Source: Acanthacorydalis orientalis (Eukaryota; Arthropoda; Insecta; Megaloptera; Corydalidae). From it: a stretch of 64,000 nucleotides of DNA. The notes below the pieces were generated by a model. The model did no database searches, was not told where the DNA came from, and worked only from the letters and a program-made list of their open reading frames with translations. The translations under genes were made by a program, and so were the position numbers. Positions 37,049-49,953 of the stretch are shown one piece after another. The first letter of the stretch is position 1. The number at the start of each line of letters is the position of its first letter. The DNA lies in contig CM068316.1 of the NCBI GenBank assembly GCA_034766995.1, positions 10,667,000 to 10,730,999 on the forward strand, written 5' to 3'.

Positions 37049-38403
37049 TGATAGTTCGGTTCTATATTTGTGTTTTTATAGTATTTTTGTTCTATTTTAA
37101 TAGACCGATTTCTCACATAAATCATTTATAGGTAATTTGTATTTCTTTTTAAATTAAGATGTTGAAATATTTAAATCTTAAAAAATTACATGACTATGAA
37201 ACTTAAGTTCGAAATCTATTATAGGAAATGAAGCAAAAATAATATTCTAAAATAATATGAAAACAGAGTTAAACTAAGGTAATAATTGCCTTCCTAATAA
37301 AAAGAAATGTTTTATAATCTTCCATTTTAAATCAGTTAGAATTAACAAATGTGTGTAAAGTAAATCAATTTATTCAATTCGGTTATAGAAAGATTAATAC
37401 TTGATTTATTGAATTTTGTACATTTACTTTGTTACTTATTATTACGTTATTCGAAAAAAAAACACGTACATTATATTAAAAGTCTGATAGATATTTAGAT
37501 TCTGTTTGCGTTCTATAAAATGTAGATTTTGTCTACCAGTGACTGCAAATATTAAATTATACATATATATATATATATATATATACATAAAACAATAATG
37601 TTTCGATATCATTTTAATTATACCTTTTATCTACTTGTTGATTTTTTATTTCTTTCGACTAGTTATCTTCAGGTCAATTTTTAAAAATCTAGAGTATATA
37701 AAATCAACCTGAACATGACTTTTATCGAAACAACTTGTATTTAACAACAGTTTAAAACAAGAAAATAGTATTCTTGATAATAGAAAATAATACTATTTGT
37801 ACGGACATGTTCTGTATTGGAGTAAAATAAACAGGATTTGAGGGCATATATAGCTATGAAGTTACATAAAGATGTTTATAGAACGATCTGTACAAATAGT
37901 ATTTATATTTTTGAATGTTACAGATAATGATTTTAAATATTTCATTACTATAAAAACTTACAACCATTCGCAATATTGATTGAGAAACAACGGTATAAAT
38001 GATACAATTAAAATGATATTAAACAAGTCCTATATTAATATAGAGAACAAGGATTTATGTTTACATTAAAAAAACTTAAATTACTGAAATTCTTTGTCAC
38101 TCGATTAATACCTTTTGAGGAACTGATATGAACTAAAATTGTTATGCATTGTAGAAACTCAATAATATATGACTATCTGAATTTTACAATAAATTCTTAA
38201 CACTATATGTCATTAATACTTAATATTCAAATCATGTATGTATTTTTATACGTATTTTAAATACTTAATCAATTTACTTAGAAAAAAAACTACAAAATTG
38301 CATTGTCATGTAATTGAGTTTTATGTGTAATTCTAATAGTTATTTAATTTGGTCGAATTGTTTTTAAGTTTAATTACAATTAAATGTAAATAAATACATA
38401 CAA

Positions 38404-38438
<35 letters not shown>

Positions 38439-38687
38439 TGTGTGTTTATGTTGATAAAAATTGTACACGTGGATATATGGGGTCACGAGATATTTGAAAA
38501 AATATTGATATAAAATTTATAAAATGATATTAAATTATAATAAACAATTGTTGATTTTAATTTTAGTAGCACTAAGTATCTCATACAGTATTAACTATGT
38601 AAAACTGTTAACAAATAAAATTATTTTGTATTTGTTATATATTGTTCTATATATTTATAATCTTGTACATTCTATGTATTTTCTATA

Positions 38688-39199
38688 TATTAGGTGTACA
38701 AATTAATTCGGTATTTTTTTTTTTTATAAAAAGGAATGTGTATAGAAAAATGGAACACATTTCAATCCTTAAAATATCCTCCATTATTTTGTATAATTGC
38801 TCCATCTGTTAGGTAACTGATTTATCTATTTTAGAAAAAAATATGGAGGATTTGAGTCGTAATTCATTTTCGGACCTCTTCCACTGTTTTACCATTTTTT
38901 GCATGTTTTATAAGTCACAAAATATTTCTCCAAAGCCGAACAAATCATTCTTGTGGCTTTAGAAGTACATTTTTTAACTGAAATACGAAAAGTATGCAAT
39001 GTCTAATGTGCTGCTTTTCGAAGAACATTGTGTTCACCACTGTTTTATAAGGTTATGCAAACTACTTGGCCATGATATATAGTGTTTTTAATTAAGGTTG
39101 GCACTTCAAAATCTTAAAACGACAAGAAAATATTTTAATTTTAAACAAAGTCATACTTGATTCAATAAAAAGACACCGAATTAATTTTTACACTCAATA
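38688..39199 (-). mobile_element. Internally deleted mariner element (about 512 bp)
   Basis: Ends TATTAGGTGTACAAATTAAT (left) and, reversed, TATTGAGTGTAAAAATTAAT are inverted repeats continuing into TTCGGT; both outer dinucleotides are TA. On the minus strand EKQHIRHCILFVF followed by FVRLWRNIL resembles the mariner N-terminus (about 39030-38930), and further on TDGAIIQNNGGYFKD (about 38812-38768) resembles the family's C-terminal RWQKCIxxNGxYFE. The central catalytic part is missing and the frames are broken. Confidence 0.75.
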
Positions 39200-39756
39200 T
39201 TTACAGAGTTATCTGCTATATGCTTTGAGGTAAGTTGAATTTGATATTAATGTAAACTTTGATTTTTAGTATTAGACGCTAATTAACATAGTTATTGAAG
39301 CGTCCTAAAACATCAAATATTTATTCATTCATTAAACCTTGTTAAAACACCCCAGTTTAATAATATCTTTTTATTCAAGTTATATAGTTAATTCATATTT
39401 TGTATTATAATTCGTAGTAATTTTATAAAAACCGTTAATTCATAGTCATTTTATTTTTGCTAAATAGATTGAAATTTTACATATTATTAATATATACAGT
39501 TTATTAATACGAGACTGCAGATTTCACAACTCAAGAAATTCTGAAATAGAATAAATTTTATTTCCCTTGACACCTTCCTGACAGTCCAGATTTAATTTTC
39601 ACTAATTTCAGAACTAATGTGTAATCTTAAAACAATGCATTTTAACTCTAGATGACTTCACGAAAAATTGACTGCAGGAACAAACATGATATTTCTTTTC
39701 TGGCTGTATAAAGAAATTTTTTATACAGACATTAAGGTCTGTAGACATATTATTAA

Positions 39757-39840
39757 CCCCTTGACATACAAAGCCGTCTCTGAGACGCACGTAGATTAAA
39801 TTGGCTTTAGTGTAGCTACAAAGTAAATATTAGAAAGTAA

Positions 39841-39900
<60 letters not shown>

Positions 39901-40433
39901 GTGTTAGTATGAACCATAGAAACGAACCCTACAACATGTCTGTTTTGAATTTATACGAAAGTGCGGGTGTTTGTTGTTAGCAACGTTAAATGCTGTAATT
40001 TGTCTCTACCTGTGTATCCGGTCTGCGGAAGACCTTTACAAAGTGAGTGTTTAACTCGGTTGCAAGTAAAAAATTGAGCACATTTTCCTGAACATGTACC
40101 TTCCATTAGTAAAAATGAACGTCCTGTAAAGAGATATCACGTGTGCTCAAAAAATAATATAAGAAATGAAATGATTTGGCAGTGTAAAAAATGTCAAATA
40201 CCTCTATATTTACCAGAATGTTTCGAAAAGTTTCATACTTTAAATGACTATTGAATTATTGTTTAATTTGTTATTTAATTATTCTTTATTAATTTTGATT
40301 ATTAGTATTAAATTGTAATATTTAGTAATACATAAATATTCTTTTCTCTGTTAAGCTAACACGAATGTTAAGCTGAAAAATAAATAGTATTTTTTGGTCA
40401 TATCGAATTTCAATTGATTCGTACGTCAAGGGG
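39757..40433 (+). mobile_element. piggyBac-like element with transposase C-terminal remnant
   Basis: Flanked by TTAA (39753-39756 and 40434-40437). The inverted ends CCCCTTGACATAC and, reversed, CCCCTTGACGTAC share 12 of 13 positions. The 677-bp element contains a (TA)n (39843-39897) and, up to TGA 40252-40254, the end of a piggyBac transposase: HFPEHVPSIS, RYHVCSKNN, then WQCKKCQIPLYLPECFEKFH, which is the C-terminal cysteine-rich zinc-binding domain. A TGA precedes HFPE and the rest of the transposase is absent. A related solo end is at 6024-6210. Confidence 0.88.
40054..40254 (+). pseudogene. piggyBac transposase C-terminal cysteine-rich domain fragment
   Basis: The frame reads RLQVKN, a stop, then AHFPEHVPSISKNERPVKR, HVCSKNN, IWQCKKC, PECFEKFHTLNDY, stop. 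The cysteine/histidine spacing C..(about 15)..CxxC..(about 8)..CxxxxH matches the domain that binds the transposon ends in piggyBac enzymes. No catalytic DDD domain remains. Confidence 0.8.
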
Positions 40434-41490
40434 TTAAATCATTATATACCAAACGTGCGAATGAAACATTTCGTAACTCACAAAAAAGAACTTTTTGAAC
40501 GAAAGAAACAATAGTTAGATTTGTTGTTATTATGTGAGTAAAATGAGTCATTAATACGAGTAAAATGATTAATGTGAGTTACAAAATTTGAATAGATGTG
40601 GACAAAGACTGTTTGCATCGAAATGATCATACATCTTAATTTTTGAGTTGAAATGTTTTACGCTTCCAGCCCGGTATCTTTTTAAGACTCCCCGTACCGG
40701 TGCAACAAACTCTGTTTATCGCTAATCTTTTTCATGAAAATTATTATTTATGAAGGAATTGAACCATTTTTATTTTTTTTAACATCAAAGTTAATCCTTA
40801 CACTAGCGATTAGTATCAATATAATATGTGTATTACAAGAAAAGAAAGAAATATAATTAAAAATATTATGACAGATATAAAAACATGCTGTCAATTGAGT
40901 TTACTGCATGGGAACGGGAGAGTTAAAATCCCACACTCGATATGTTTTTACGCGAAATTAATTCAAATTTCACAAGATCAAAATCAATTTTACAATTATT
41001 CAGTAACTCAATCCGCCAATCAAACAATGTTTCAATTATTATATATGCAGATATACAATCAAACATTTTCAGAAATGAAAAGAATAAATAAATAAAGAGA
41101 AATATTAATTATTTGATCAATTTAGTTTTTTGCTATAAAAATAAAATGATATATTAAAAATTATATAAAGCAACTGTTATGACTAATATGCTTATATTAA
41201 AAATCATATTTAAAAAACAACTATTTGCTATATTAAAAAAATTATATTCTTCAAATATGAAGTGACTTGTAATTAGATGAAATAATGCTTGGAAAATGTC
41301 ACAATAATATATTTCATTATAATATTTAATTTATGTAGGAAAAGCATGTTATTTAAAGTGACTAGATATGTCATAGAGTAATGAGTATGTCGATGATCTA
41401 CAAGGTAAGAACTTCCGTTTTAATACTGAAAATACAATTCACGTTTCTCTGTTATCTTTTTCAAATTAGTTATTATATGAGGAATAGGCA

Positions 41491-41541
<51 letters not shown>
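41491..41541. repeat. (TA)n microsatellite
   Basis: TA tract of about 51 bp. Confidence 0.95.
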
Positions 41542-41547
<6 letters not shown>

Positions 41548-42559
41548 ACGGAAAGGGTGATTTCATTTACTTAGTAAACATATTTCTTCTAAAAACAGTT
41601 TTAAACATTTTTATTTTCTTATCAGAATTTATAAAGAACGTGTAGAGTCGATTGAGAGACGAACATATACATTTATGCTTTTGGTATAAGGTAAATAGTT
41701 TAACTGATGAAATTTTGTGACTGTATTGATTTGAATTTTTATTAAATATTAAAAAAAAATGGAATGGAATAAGAAAGATAGACTGGTACAATTCAAAGAA
41801 TATGGCGAAGTTATAAATCAGTATACTGCTTTTCAGAAATTACAAAGAATTTGTCACTAAATATCTAGTATTAAGCCTACAAATTATGATTAATTAATAA
41901 GTTATTAAGTAATTTCTGGTGTTTTAGTATCAAAAACACAGGAGAGCTTAAGACTGTAAAGCTTCGTGCAGAAGAATGCGAACTCGACTAGTCAGCTAGT
42001 TATCTCTTAAAATTTCCTACGAGCCTGCAACCAGTAACTTTAGATATTTGTTCCGTTCGATAAGTTGCCTGAATCGTAGACAGTTGAAAAATATATGTTT
42101 CATTTATTTATGATGTCATAATACAACAGATAAATATTTTTTGATAATACTGTCTTTATTGTGCTAGAAAAGATTTTAAATATAACGATTTATTCATCCA
42201 CTTTACTAAAATATCGGAAGGAGGAGGGAGATGGATTTTGTAATAATTATATCCTTGTGCAAAACTTTTATCACCAATATTTTTGAAATGCTTGGAGACA
42301 ATATGGCTTAGCGTTAGCATGTAGCATGTATAAATACATCATTCATTACTGCTTCAGATATTTATTTCCAACAAAATACTTTCTTTTTAGAATAGTAATC
42401 TTTTTCCTATAATTTCACAGGCACAACATGAAATAATAAAAATTGAAAATACAGATCCCTGAATCCAGCTCTAACACAGTACAATGTTTTTTTTTAAATG
42501 GAAATTAAATTATTACTTAATAAAACATAAAAACTGACAATTAGAATGAAATGTGCGTG

Positions 42560-42562
<3 letters not shown>

Positions 42563-42601
<39 letters not shown>
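42563..42601. repeat. (TA)n microsatellite
   Basis: TA tract of about 39 bp. Confidence 0.95.
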
Positions 42602-42607
<6 letters not shown>

Positions 42608-43370
42608 CTCATACCATAGCACATAGCTCTTATATATTTTCTTCAATTCTATGACTTTTAAATATTATGTAACAAATCTTCTCTTATATATCAAAATAAT
42701 GTATTTTTTTTTTATTCAAACTACTAATTAGATTAAAAATGTTCCTTTGATTATATTGTCTACTTATTCTTTTAAATTTAAACAACTGTCACATAAACAT
42801 ATGAAAACTTTAATTTTAAAATTAATATTTTGACACTAAAACATAATTCAACAATTTCTCACTTTTTAATTCAGGCTTTAATATACATGAATAAAATGAT
42901 AAAAAACTGTATGAGAATAGAATTATTTTCTTTTAATTTCTATTAATAGTTTAAGATTTTAATACCAAGACATTTTTGTTTTCTAAACATGTTCTCGCAT
43001 TCCATATCGAATACCATTAAAGTAAATGTATTTGAGATAACTTTTTATTTACAAAAAAATTTTGTATAAAGTATATCTTTAGAAACAGCATTTGATATTC
43101 ATTGATTTGAAATATTTGATTTAGGGTAGTCAAATTTTCTGTCTTTATATTATTTCCTTCGATATCTTAAATTTTCATTGAAACTATTTTGAGTTATATA
43201 GTGAGTATCTTGTCAAAGTAAGGAACATAAAATTCATTCATATGAAATTACAAAAATAAAATCAAAAAGTATATTTAAATATAATTTACGTGAAATACCA
43301 TATGCAATATTTTTACGTGCGTTACATAGCTTTTCAGTTATTTATTTTAAAAGTTCAATTACAATGAAGC

Positions 43371-43409
43371 CTATATATATATATATATATATATATATAC
43401 GTATCTATA

Positions 43410-43441
<32 letters not shown>
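43371..43441. repeat. Imperfect (TA)n
   Basis: TA runs broken by ACGTATC and GTGTA variants. Confidence 0.9.
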
Positions 43442-43443
<2 letters not shown>

Positions 43444-44840
43444 CTTACTAGAAAAATACTACTATGACAAACATTTACAATTCTAAGTTGCAATCAAAAA
43501 TTCATAGCACTTCTTTGCACAATCAATTAAATAGCAGTAGTGCAAGTTCAATAATAATAAATATCAAAAAAAACCGAAATATACTGATAATTATTTAAAA
43601 ACTATTTATTAAATTAAACAACAGTGGCATATTTTGGATTCAATCAGTATTTATTTCCCATACAACATATTTCTTTTTCGATTTTACTCTCGTTACTTTT
43701 AATATAGAAAAACAAATCTAGTATTTATAGGTAATGAAAAAGTGTTTGGACACAAATATCTCAAAATTATGAACTTTAAGTTGTGCTTTGTTATTGTAGT
43801 ATGTTTATATATATATTTATGCAGTAGGGTTTGATTATAGTGATTATGAATATAACAAATTCATGAATATAACAAGCGAATGTTTACTTAGATTTTGGTT
43901 CCTGCATATTGTCTTACATGCATTCACTTTTATAATGAGCTTGTTTATAAGTATACCAAGAAAATTTGGTCTTAATAGAACTTTATTTTTTCTTAACTAA
44001 TGATAAACGCCATTTTTCAAACAGAAAGAAGATAAAAATATCTTGTAAATAATACAAAATTGTCTATGTTATTATTGTTTTAATTAAATCCTCGTGTATA
44101 TGTGTTTGTTAAATCCATTAATATATTTAAATTGTTTTTAGATACATTCTTTAAATTTTATATTTATTTATACAATGCAGGTATTATTTTTTAATATATT
44201 TTGAAATCATATTTAGATTTATGTAGGAAAAGATAATTTCTAGGTGGAATTTACTGATCCAATAATGAGCACGTTTATCTATAAATTTAATTACTAAAAA
44301 TTCTCTCACATTTTATTTTCAATTTCTTAATTTTCTTGTGTATTTTATTAAGACTTCCGTTAATTTTCCTATCGCTGTATTCAGTTTATGTAGAAACTAC
44401 TATTCACACTACATAAGGATCATTATTTAAGAATTTGCATAAACTGAGATCACACAATATTGTTAACATTAAATTAATAACAGATTTGTGTATAAAATGT
44501 TACTTTTATTCTGTATTGTAAGGTATAGTATATTAGACATTTACTGTTATTAAAATAACACAAATAGAGTAGGGTTTAATAATAGGTAATAGTTAGTGAT
44601 AAGATTCTGTCAATTAGAAAACTGAAAGTGTATACACATGATCTTGTGAATTTCGTAAATATTTAAATTTAATATATTTACAAACATTTACTTTAACACT
44701 ATATTGAACACTTATTAACGCTTATTTATTATACTTCAATCATAACAAATAATATATTCTTATTATTTATATTCTTTTAAACAAAACAAAAAGTATATTT
44801 TAACAAGTAATTTATTAAATAAATATAAAAATAATTTAAG

Positions 44841-44887
<47 letters not shown>
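44841..44887. repeat. (TA)n microsatellite
   Basis: TA tract of about 47 bp. Confidence 0.95.
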
Positions 44888-44894
<7 letters not shown>

Positions 44895-45431
44895 TATAAA
44901 ATATAAAATTATTCAATATAATTTATAAATTTTATATATTTTATTTCTTAATAATATAATTTTTAGAGTAAATTATTTTATTTTTAGAATGGTAGTGTTA
45001 ATAGCATAGCTAAAGATATTTAATTAGATATAAAAATTATATAGAAATTCATCAAGTAAATTAGGGGAAAATTTTGAATAAACTCTTTTTTTAAATAAAC
45101 CTTTTCCATAAAAAATATATACCTTATATCTTGACAATTATATATTGTATGACCTTGATATCGTATATATTATGGACCTTGTTTGTTTGAAACTAATTTT
45201 TGTCATTTTTTATATTTTGAGGTATCAGGAGTATAGAAATTATAAGAGGTAGAAAAAATTTTTATAAATTAAATTATTTTCGTTGGCATATATGTTGTTT
45301 GGTTGATTATTTAAGGTTTAAGGGCAAATTAAGAACAGCATATATACTCCTATTGAGATAAAATTACAGTCAAATTATTACACATAAAAATTATTCACAA
45401 ACTTTATCATACACATATAATTACACACTAC

Positions 45432-45491
<60 letters not shown>
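45432..45491. repeat. (TA)n microsatellite
   Basis: TA tract of about 60 bp. Confidence 0.95.
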
Positions 45492-45496
<5 letters not shown>

Positions 45497-45644
45497 TGCA
45501 TAAATTGGAGAGTTCGCACTTTCAGAATGATAAAAAAGTACTTGTAGCATAATTATCTAGCGAGATTGCTAATAGTTAAATTCAGTGTTAATAATGAGAT
45601 CGATCTCCCACTCACTTCTTTTGAGGATAGAATATAGTTTACAT

Positions 45645-45990
45645 AAAAAAGAAATTATTCTTTGACACCACAAACCATACATTTTTTTCTATGAAAACTG
45701 TTCAATAAATCGATTATAAATTAATTACTTTTTATCATTGTTTATGCGCATATCAATGGCGATGCAATCATCATCAAAATGTTAAAGTACAGAAAAATCT
45801 CATAATACATATATCATTCAGATTGTCCTATACTTCAGGACTTTGAATAGGATGACATTGCGGTCGAAATGCGCAGAAGTAACCATCAAAAATATTTAAT
45901 AATCATTATTTATTGAACATTTCTGACTAGAAAAATTTGAAGTCAAAAAAGTGAAGATAAAGAAAAGAGTTCATTTGCAATGAATGAAGA
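45645..45990. mobile_element. TIR family X, largest two-ended copy (about 345 bp)
   Basis: Left end AAGAAATTATTCTTTGACAC then CACAAACCATACATTTTTT; right end near 45938-45985 with TTTGAAGTCAAAAAAGTGAA and AGAGTTCATTTGCAATGAA. Internal motifs face each other: TATGCGCATATCAATGGCGA at 45764-45783 and CATTGCGGTCGAAATGCGCA at 45859-45878, so the element is palindromic in outline. Shares ACAGAAAAATCT-type sequence with 5870. No coding capacity. Confidence 0.6.
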
Positions 45991-46817
45991 AATATGTTAC
46001 ATATTAGCAAAAATATATTGAGAAAGGTGGAGGTAGTGTCATGAACAATAAATACACCATTCGAATATATTGTAATTTTTTTTCTTTTTTTATTTAAACC
46101 TAATATTTTGAACCATTTAATGACTAGAAGCTTCCGTGTTAAAGTTATCATACCCTTCCCTCATTTAGAAATTTAGTTTAACTTTCGTGTAAAATCGTCA
46201 CTGCGTCTCTTTCGAATGCAGATAATTTATAAATAGTTTAAATAACTATTTTTTATAAAATTACGAAAAAATCTTATTGATATTAATACACATACTAGTA
46301 ATAATTAAAAAAGTAATTGAAATAGTGAAATAATACTGATAAAAACTAACAAATATTCTGATAAGCCAGGGTATGCTTTATATGGTAGATTCGTAATACT
46401 ATGACATTAAATTACGAATGGAAACTAGCAACAAAGATTATTTTAAAACCTGAAATTCTATTATTCCATTTTTTATCAAAATAGAACTGTTTAGTGCGAT
46501 GGATGTAACTGTTTGTGATCAAATACTAGAATCGAGATGTTCGGATTGATGCTTATAATTATGAGATGAAGATAAAGTTTAACACCGACAAACTGGGATC
46601 CTTTTTTTGTTTTTAAATCAACCAATGCTATTTAGCAAATTAGAAAATAAAATAAAAATCTGCCATATACCACCTGAAACTATTTCGCATATCTTCGGAG
46701 ATATGTGTACTATACTATGAGAAACTGCTGCATGCACTAATATTATTTACACCAAAAAACTTTTTGAATTAATGTGTCATTAATACTTTGAAAAGTACAT
46801 TCCTTTTAGTCGTAAGT

Positions 46818-46818
<1 letters not shown>

Positions 46819-46888
<70 letters not shown>
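46819..46888. repeat. (TA)n microsatellite
   Basis: TA tract of about 70 bp, among the longest pure tracts here. Confidence 0.95.
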
Positions 46889-46891
<3 letters not shown>

Positions 46892-46899
46892 ATTATCAT

Positions 46900-47230
46900 C
46901 GTATTTAAGAAACCATGGTCTTGAAAGTGCGAAACACTTTTCTATACGTTCGTCACGAACACTTAAAACTAAACTATAACAGCGATAGCAGCACGACGGC
47001 GAGCTGGCTGGCTTCCTGAAAGGGAATTTCTTATGTGGAATAATTTGAACGTTAATTGCGAAACATAACTCAATTTCCTCTCCATAGATCCAGGAGTCGT
47101 GCTTCGTATCTCCGTCAAACTCTCACACTACTAGTATAGAGTACCGCGACGAACCCCTTTGCCAACCAGCCACGCTAATGCATGATTTCATGAAATTATG
47201 TTCCAATTATGAGAATCGGGCATGAAATAT
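46900..47230. other. Less AT-rich island, function unknown
   Basis: Sandwiched between two long (TA)n tracts. It contains GCAGCACGACGGCGAGCTGG, GTCGTGCTTCGTATCTCCGT and GTACCGCGACGAACCCCTTT, a base composition unlike anything within several kb, and no long open frame or recognisable transposon end. Possible regulatory element, unannotated exon or foreign insert. Confidence 0.4.
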
Positions 47231-47376
47231 AGTTTCTGTTTACAACTACTTGTAGTAGAAACTTGTGCAGCGTTTGTGAACGCGAACGAAACATCTTATT
47301 TTATTTATGCAATTTTGTTTCATTTATCGCGTTTAAGTACGCAGATTGTTAAATCGTTTAGAAAATTAATGTTAAC

Positions 47377-47380
<4 letters not shown>

Positions 47381-47435
<55 letters not shown>
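47381..47435. repeat. (TA)n microsatellite
   Basis: TA tract of about 55 bp; a (TC)n run follows at about 47560-47587. Confidence 0.95.
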
Positions 47436-47438
<3 letters not shown>

Positions 47439-48516
47439 CGTAAATACATAATGAAATAAGATAGTTTCGAAATTTAAATGGGTGAAGAACTGTGAGACAG
47501 TTAAGTAGTAATAATTCTTCAAGAACTGTAAAGTTACTTATGTTAGTAAATGAGTAAATTTCTCTTTCTCTCCCTCTCTCTCTCTTTATATATATATATA
47601 TATGTATTATTACTTTGAAAAGTATTATTATGTATCTAAATATATAATTATACAATTACATATGAGCTTTAAGAGGCACAATTTAAAATAAAATAATAAA
47701 AAACACTGTAGAATTATATTTAAATATATTAATAAATAAAAAAATATATGTGCTTATAGAGAATGAAAGTATATTAGAATCAAAAGTTAACTTTATAATT
47801 GACTCCGAATAACTATGAGTTTATAATTGATATTTTATTTTACAAATTGTTTTGTTTACTATAATTAAAATATTTATTAACTGCAGTCAACAATAACTGT
47901 AATTAATAAATATCCGTTGTAAACCGGTTTCATAAAATAAACAACATAAATAGTAACAATATTTTGATCTAAATTACATTATTAATACATTGTAATTAGA
48001 TTTATGTTAGTGATAAATGATAACAAAATAAGGACTTCATCTGGTATGGAATATTCCTAAAGCCATATTGTGAATAGAATAACATTTATATAAACTAATG
48101 ATGTATGTAGACTGTTTTCTATATTGTAAACATATATATTCAAGTCTATCTTTAAAGCAGTTAATTCTCATTTATCCATTCTATTCAGACAAAACGAATA
48201 TCTCTTCTTTGAAGTTGTACTATCTTATAAATCTTTGATAGTGAATTTCGATCCCATATACTGTCACTATATTTTAGTAATGGTTTAACTAGGGTTTGTT
48301 GGTTCTATTTATGATTTTCCCGTCCTTTGTATTACATTTCAATTTAGAGACTTAATAAATAAGCCACAGAAACAATGTTTGTGAATACAATTTATTATTA
48401 TTCTGGTAATAAACTATTCATTTTATTGAAAACATTTGAATATTCTTCCTTATCTCCGTCTCTTTTTATACATACATACATACATACAAACATATATACC
48501 TACAAACATACATATA

Positions 48517-48517
<1 letters not shown>

Positions 48518-48556
<39 letters not shown>
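48518..48556. repeat. (TA)n microsatellite preceded by (CATA)n-like units
   Basis: CATACATACATACAAACATA-type repeats (from about 48470) lead into a TA tract. Confidence 0.9.
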
Positions 48557-48560
<4 letters not shown>

Positions 48561-48778
48561 ATACATAAAATATTTTTGAAGTTAAATTAACTTGAATTTT
48601 ATATGGGATTTTTATTGTTTAATCTGTTTAAAAAATGGTCAATAAATTTGTAATTTTATAAAAAAATTGGTTATAATTTAAAAGAATTTACTTGTACAAT
48701 AAGTTAAAATGAAACAAAATAGAAAAAATATATTATCTTCTAATTTTTGTCAAGATTTGTTCCATAAAAAGGGATTTA

Positions 48779-49730
48779 CCGTATTTGCTCGAATATAAGA
48801 CGAGAGTTTTTTCCACAGATGTTCATTAAAAAACAAGGGTCGTCTTATATTAGGATCTTCAGAAGTTCAGGCTGGCACTGAAGGTGTTTTAAACAACAAA
48901 CTATTATGTTTTAAATATGGAGATTGTAAGGTTGCATTTATGAATTGGTTGTGTTTAAGAAGAGTTTAAATTAAAAATCTGTTCCAATCCACTAAATACA
49001 AATCGTGTCTTTCTTTGAATAAGTAAACAAACCTTTTATGATGAATTATATTATTTTTTTATGACTTCAATTATATCAAAACATTGATCGACATATTACT
49101 GTAGAATCATTTTTCGCTTTCCTTCACTATTTTTTCTGAACAAGATATGTTTTCGTTACCTTTGTTAGTAGAAGATATGACCTATCGATTTTTTTACACA
49201 GCCTATCTTCACTAAATACTCCTGGATGGTGTCGATTTTTAATATTTTTAACATTTCTGCTCGAACTTACTTCCGAGTAAGCATTTCATGAATTATTTTG
49301 TCAATGTCTTGATTTGGTGCCATCATCATTGAATGTGTTTCTATGCTTTAACATTATTTTAGATATTTTTTGGTTTAAGTTATTGATTTGAAATTTGTTG
49401 AACAACTCAAAAAAAATCTTTTGTTTCAATATATTTTTTTTTAAAAAAAAGACATTCATTTTGTATTTCTTGTATAACATTTTTGTTTTTTCAATAGTAG
49501 AAAAGCATTGACCTCAGAATATTTCACTGGCCTTTTTAGATTTTTAAAAATATTACCTTGAAGAATATGTACAGAAATCATATCTTTTCAACTTTTCTAG
49601 AAATTCAAAACATGTTCTATTCATGACAAATACCTACGAGTATAATGATCCTATAAATTCCAAATAACCATGTTTTTTGTTGTTTATTTCACATGGGAGG
49701 TATATTTATTTTTCCTCGTCGGTTAGTTTG

Positions 49731-49764
<34 letters not shown>

Positions 49765-49953
49765 TAACCTATTTATATAATTTTTAAATATTACTTTCTA
49801 TTAAAACCAATATTATTTTTTTATCACTTTCTTGGAGAAACACTGCGTGTCGTCTTGTAATCGGAGTGATAAAAAAATCTTTTTTCTTGATTTCTTTAGA
49901 AAAATTGTGACTCGTCTTATAATCGGGGTCTACTTACATTCGAGCTAATGCGA
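48779..49953. mobile_element. 1.2-kb TIR element with TA target site and subterminal TATAAGACGAG repeats
   Basis: Left end TA|CCGTATTTGCTCGAATATAA and right end, reversed, TA|TCGCATTAGCTCGAATGTAA form 23-bp imperfect inverted repeats flanked by TA. Inside each end the motif TATAAGACGAG or its complement CGTCTTATAAT recurs (48797-48806, 48841-48851, 49851-49861, 49914-49924). The TA flanks point to the Tc1/mariner/pogo superfamily. The interior has a (TA)n at 49735-49760 and no recognisable transposase, though minus-strand 49300-49140 has a broken frame with DIDKIIHEMLTRK. Confidence 0.6.

Larger units (their letters stand above)
28866..38687. other. Gene desert
   Basis: Apart from the listed items, only AT-rich DNA with (TA)n tracts (for example 29511-29541, 30589-30614, 34035-34072, 37562-37586, 38406-38436). 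The minus strand around 32640-32500 has an open stretch containing DNEIVLIFELTPDKK, and 32240-32330 has GC-richer repeats of TCGTTATAA that could be a pogo-like terminus; both are too weak to call. Confidence 0.6.
39200..48778. other. Gene desert
   Basis: Contains a piggyBac-like element, a family X copy, many (TA)n tracts and one less AT-rich island (46980-47215), all listed separately. The 89-codon open frame at 40826-41095 is within chance expectation. Patches at 40640-40730 and 41930-42080 are less AT-rich but contain nothing I recognise. Confidence 0.6.

Noticed and set aside
40826..41095. 89-aa plus-strand open frame with unbiased composition
   Set aside because: One or two frames of this length are expected by chance in 64 kb at this base composition; no start context, domain or neighbour supports it.
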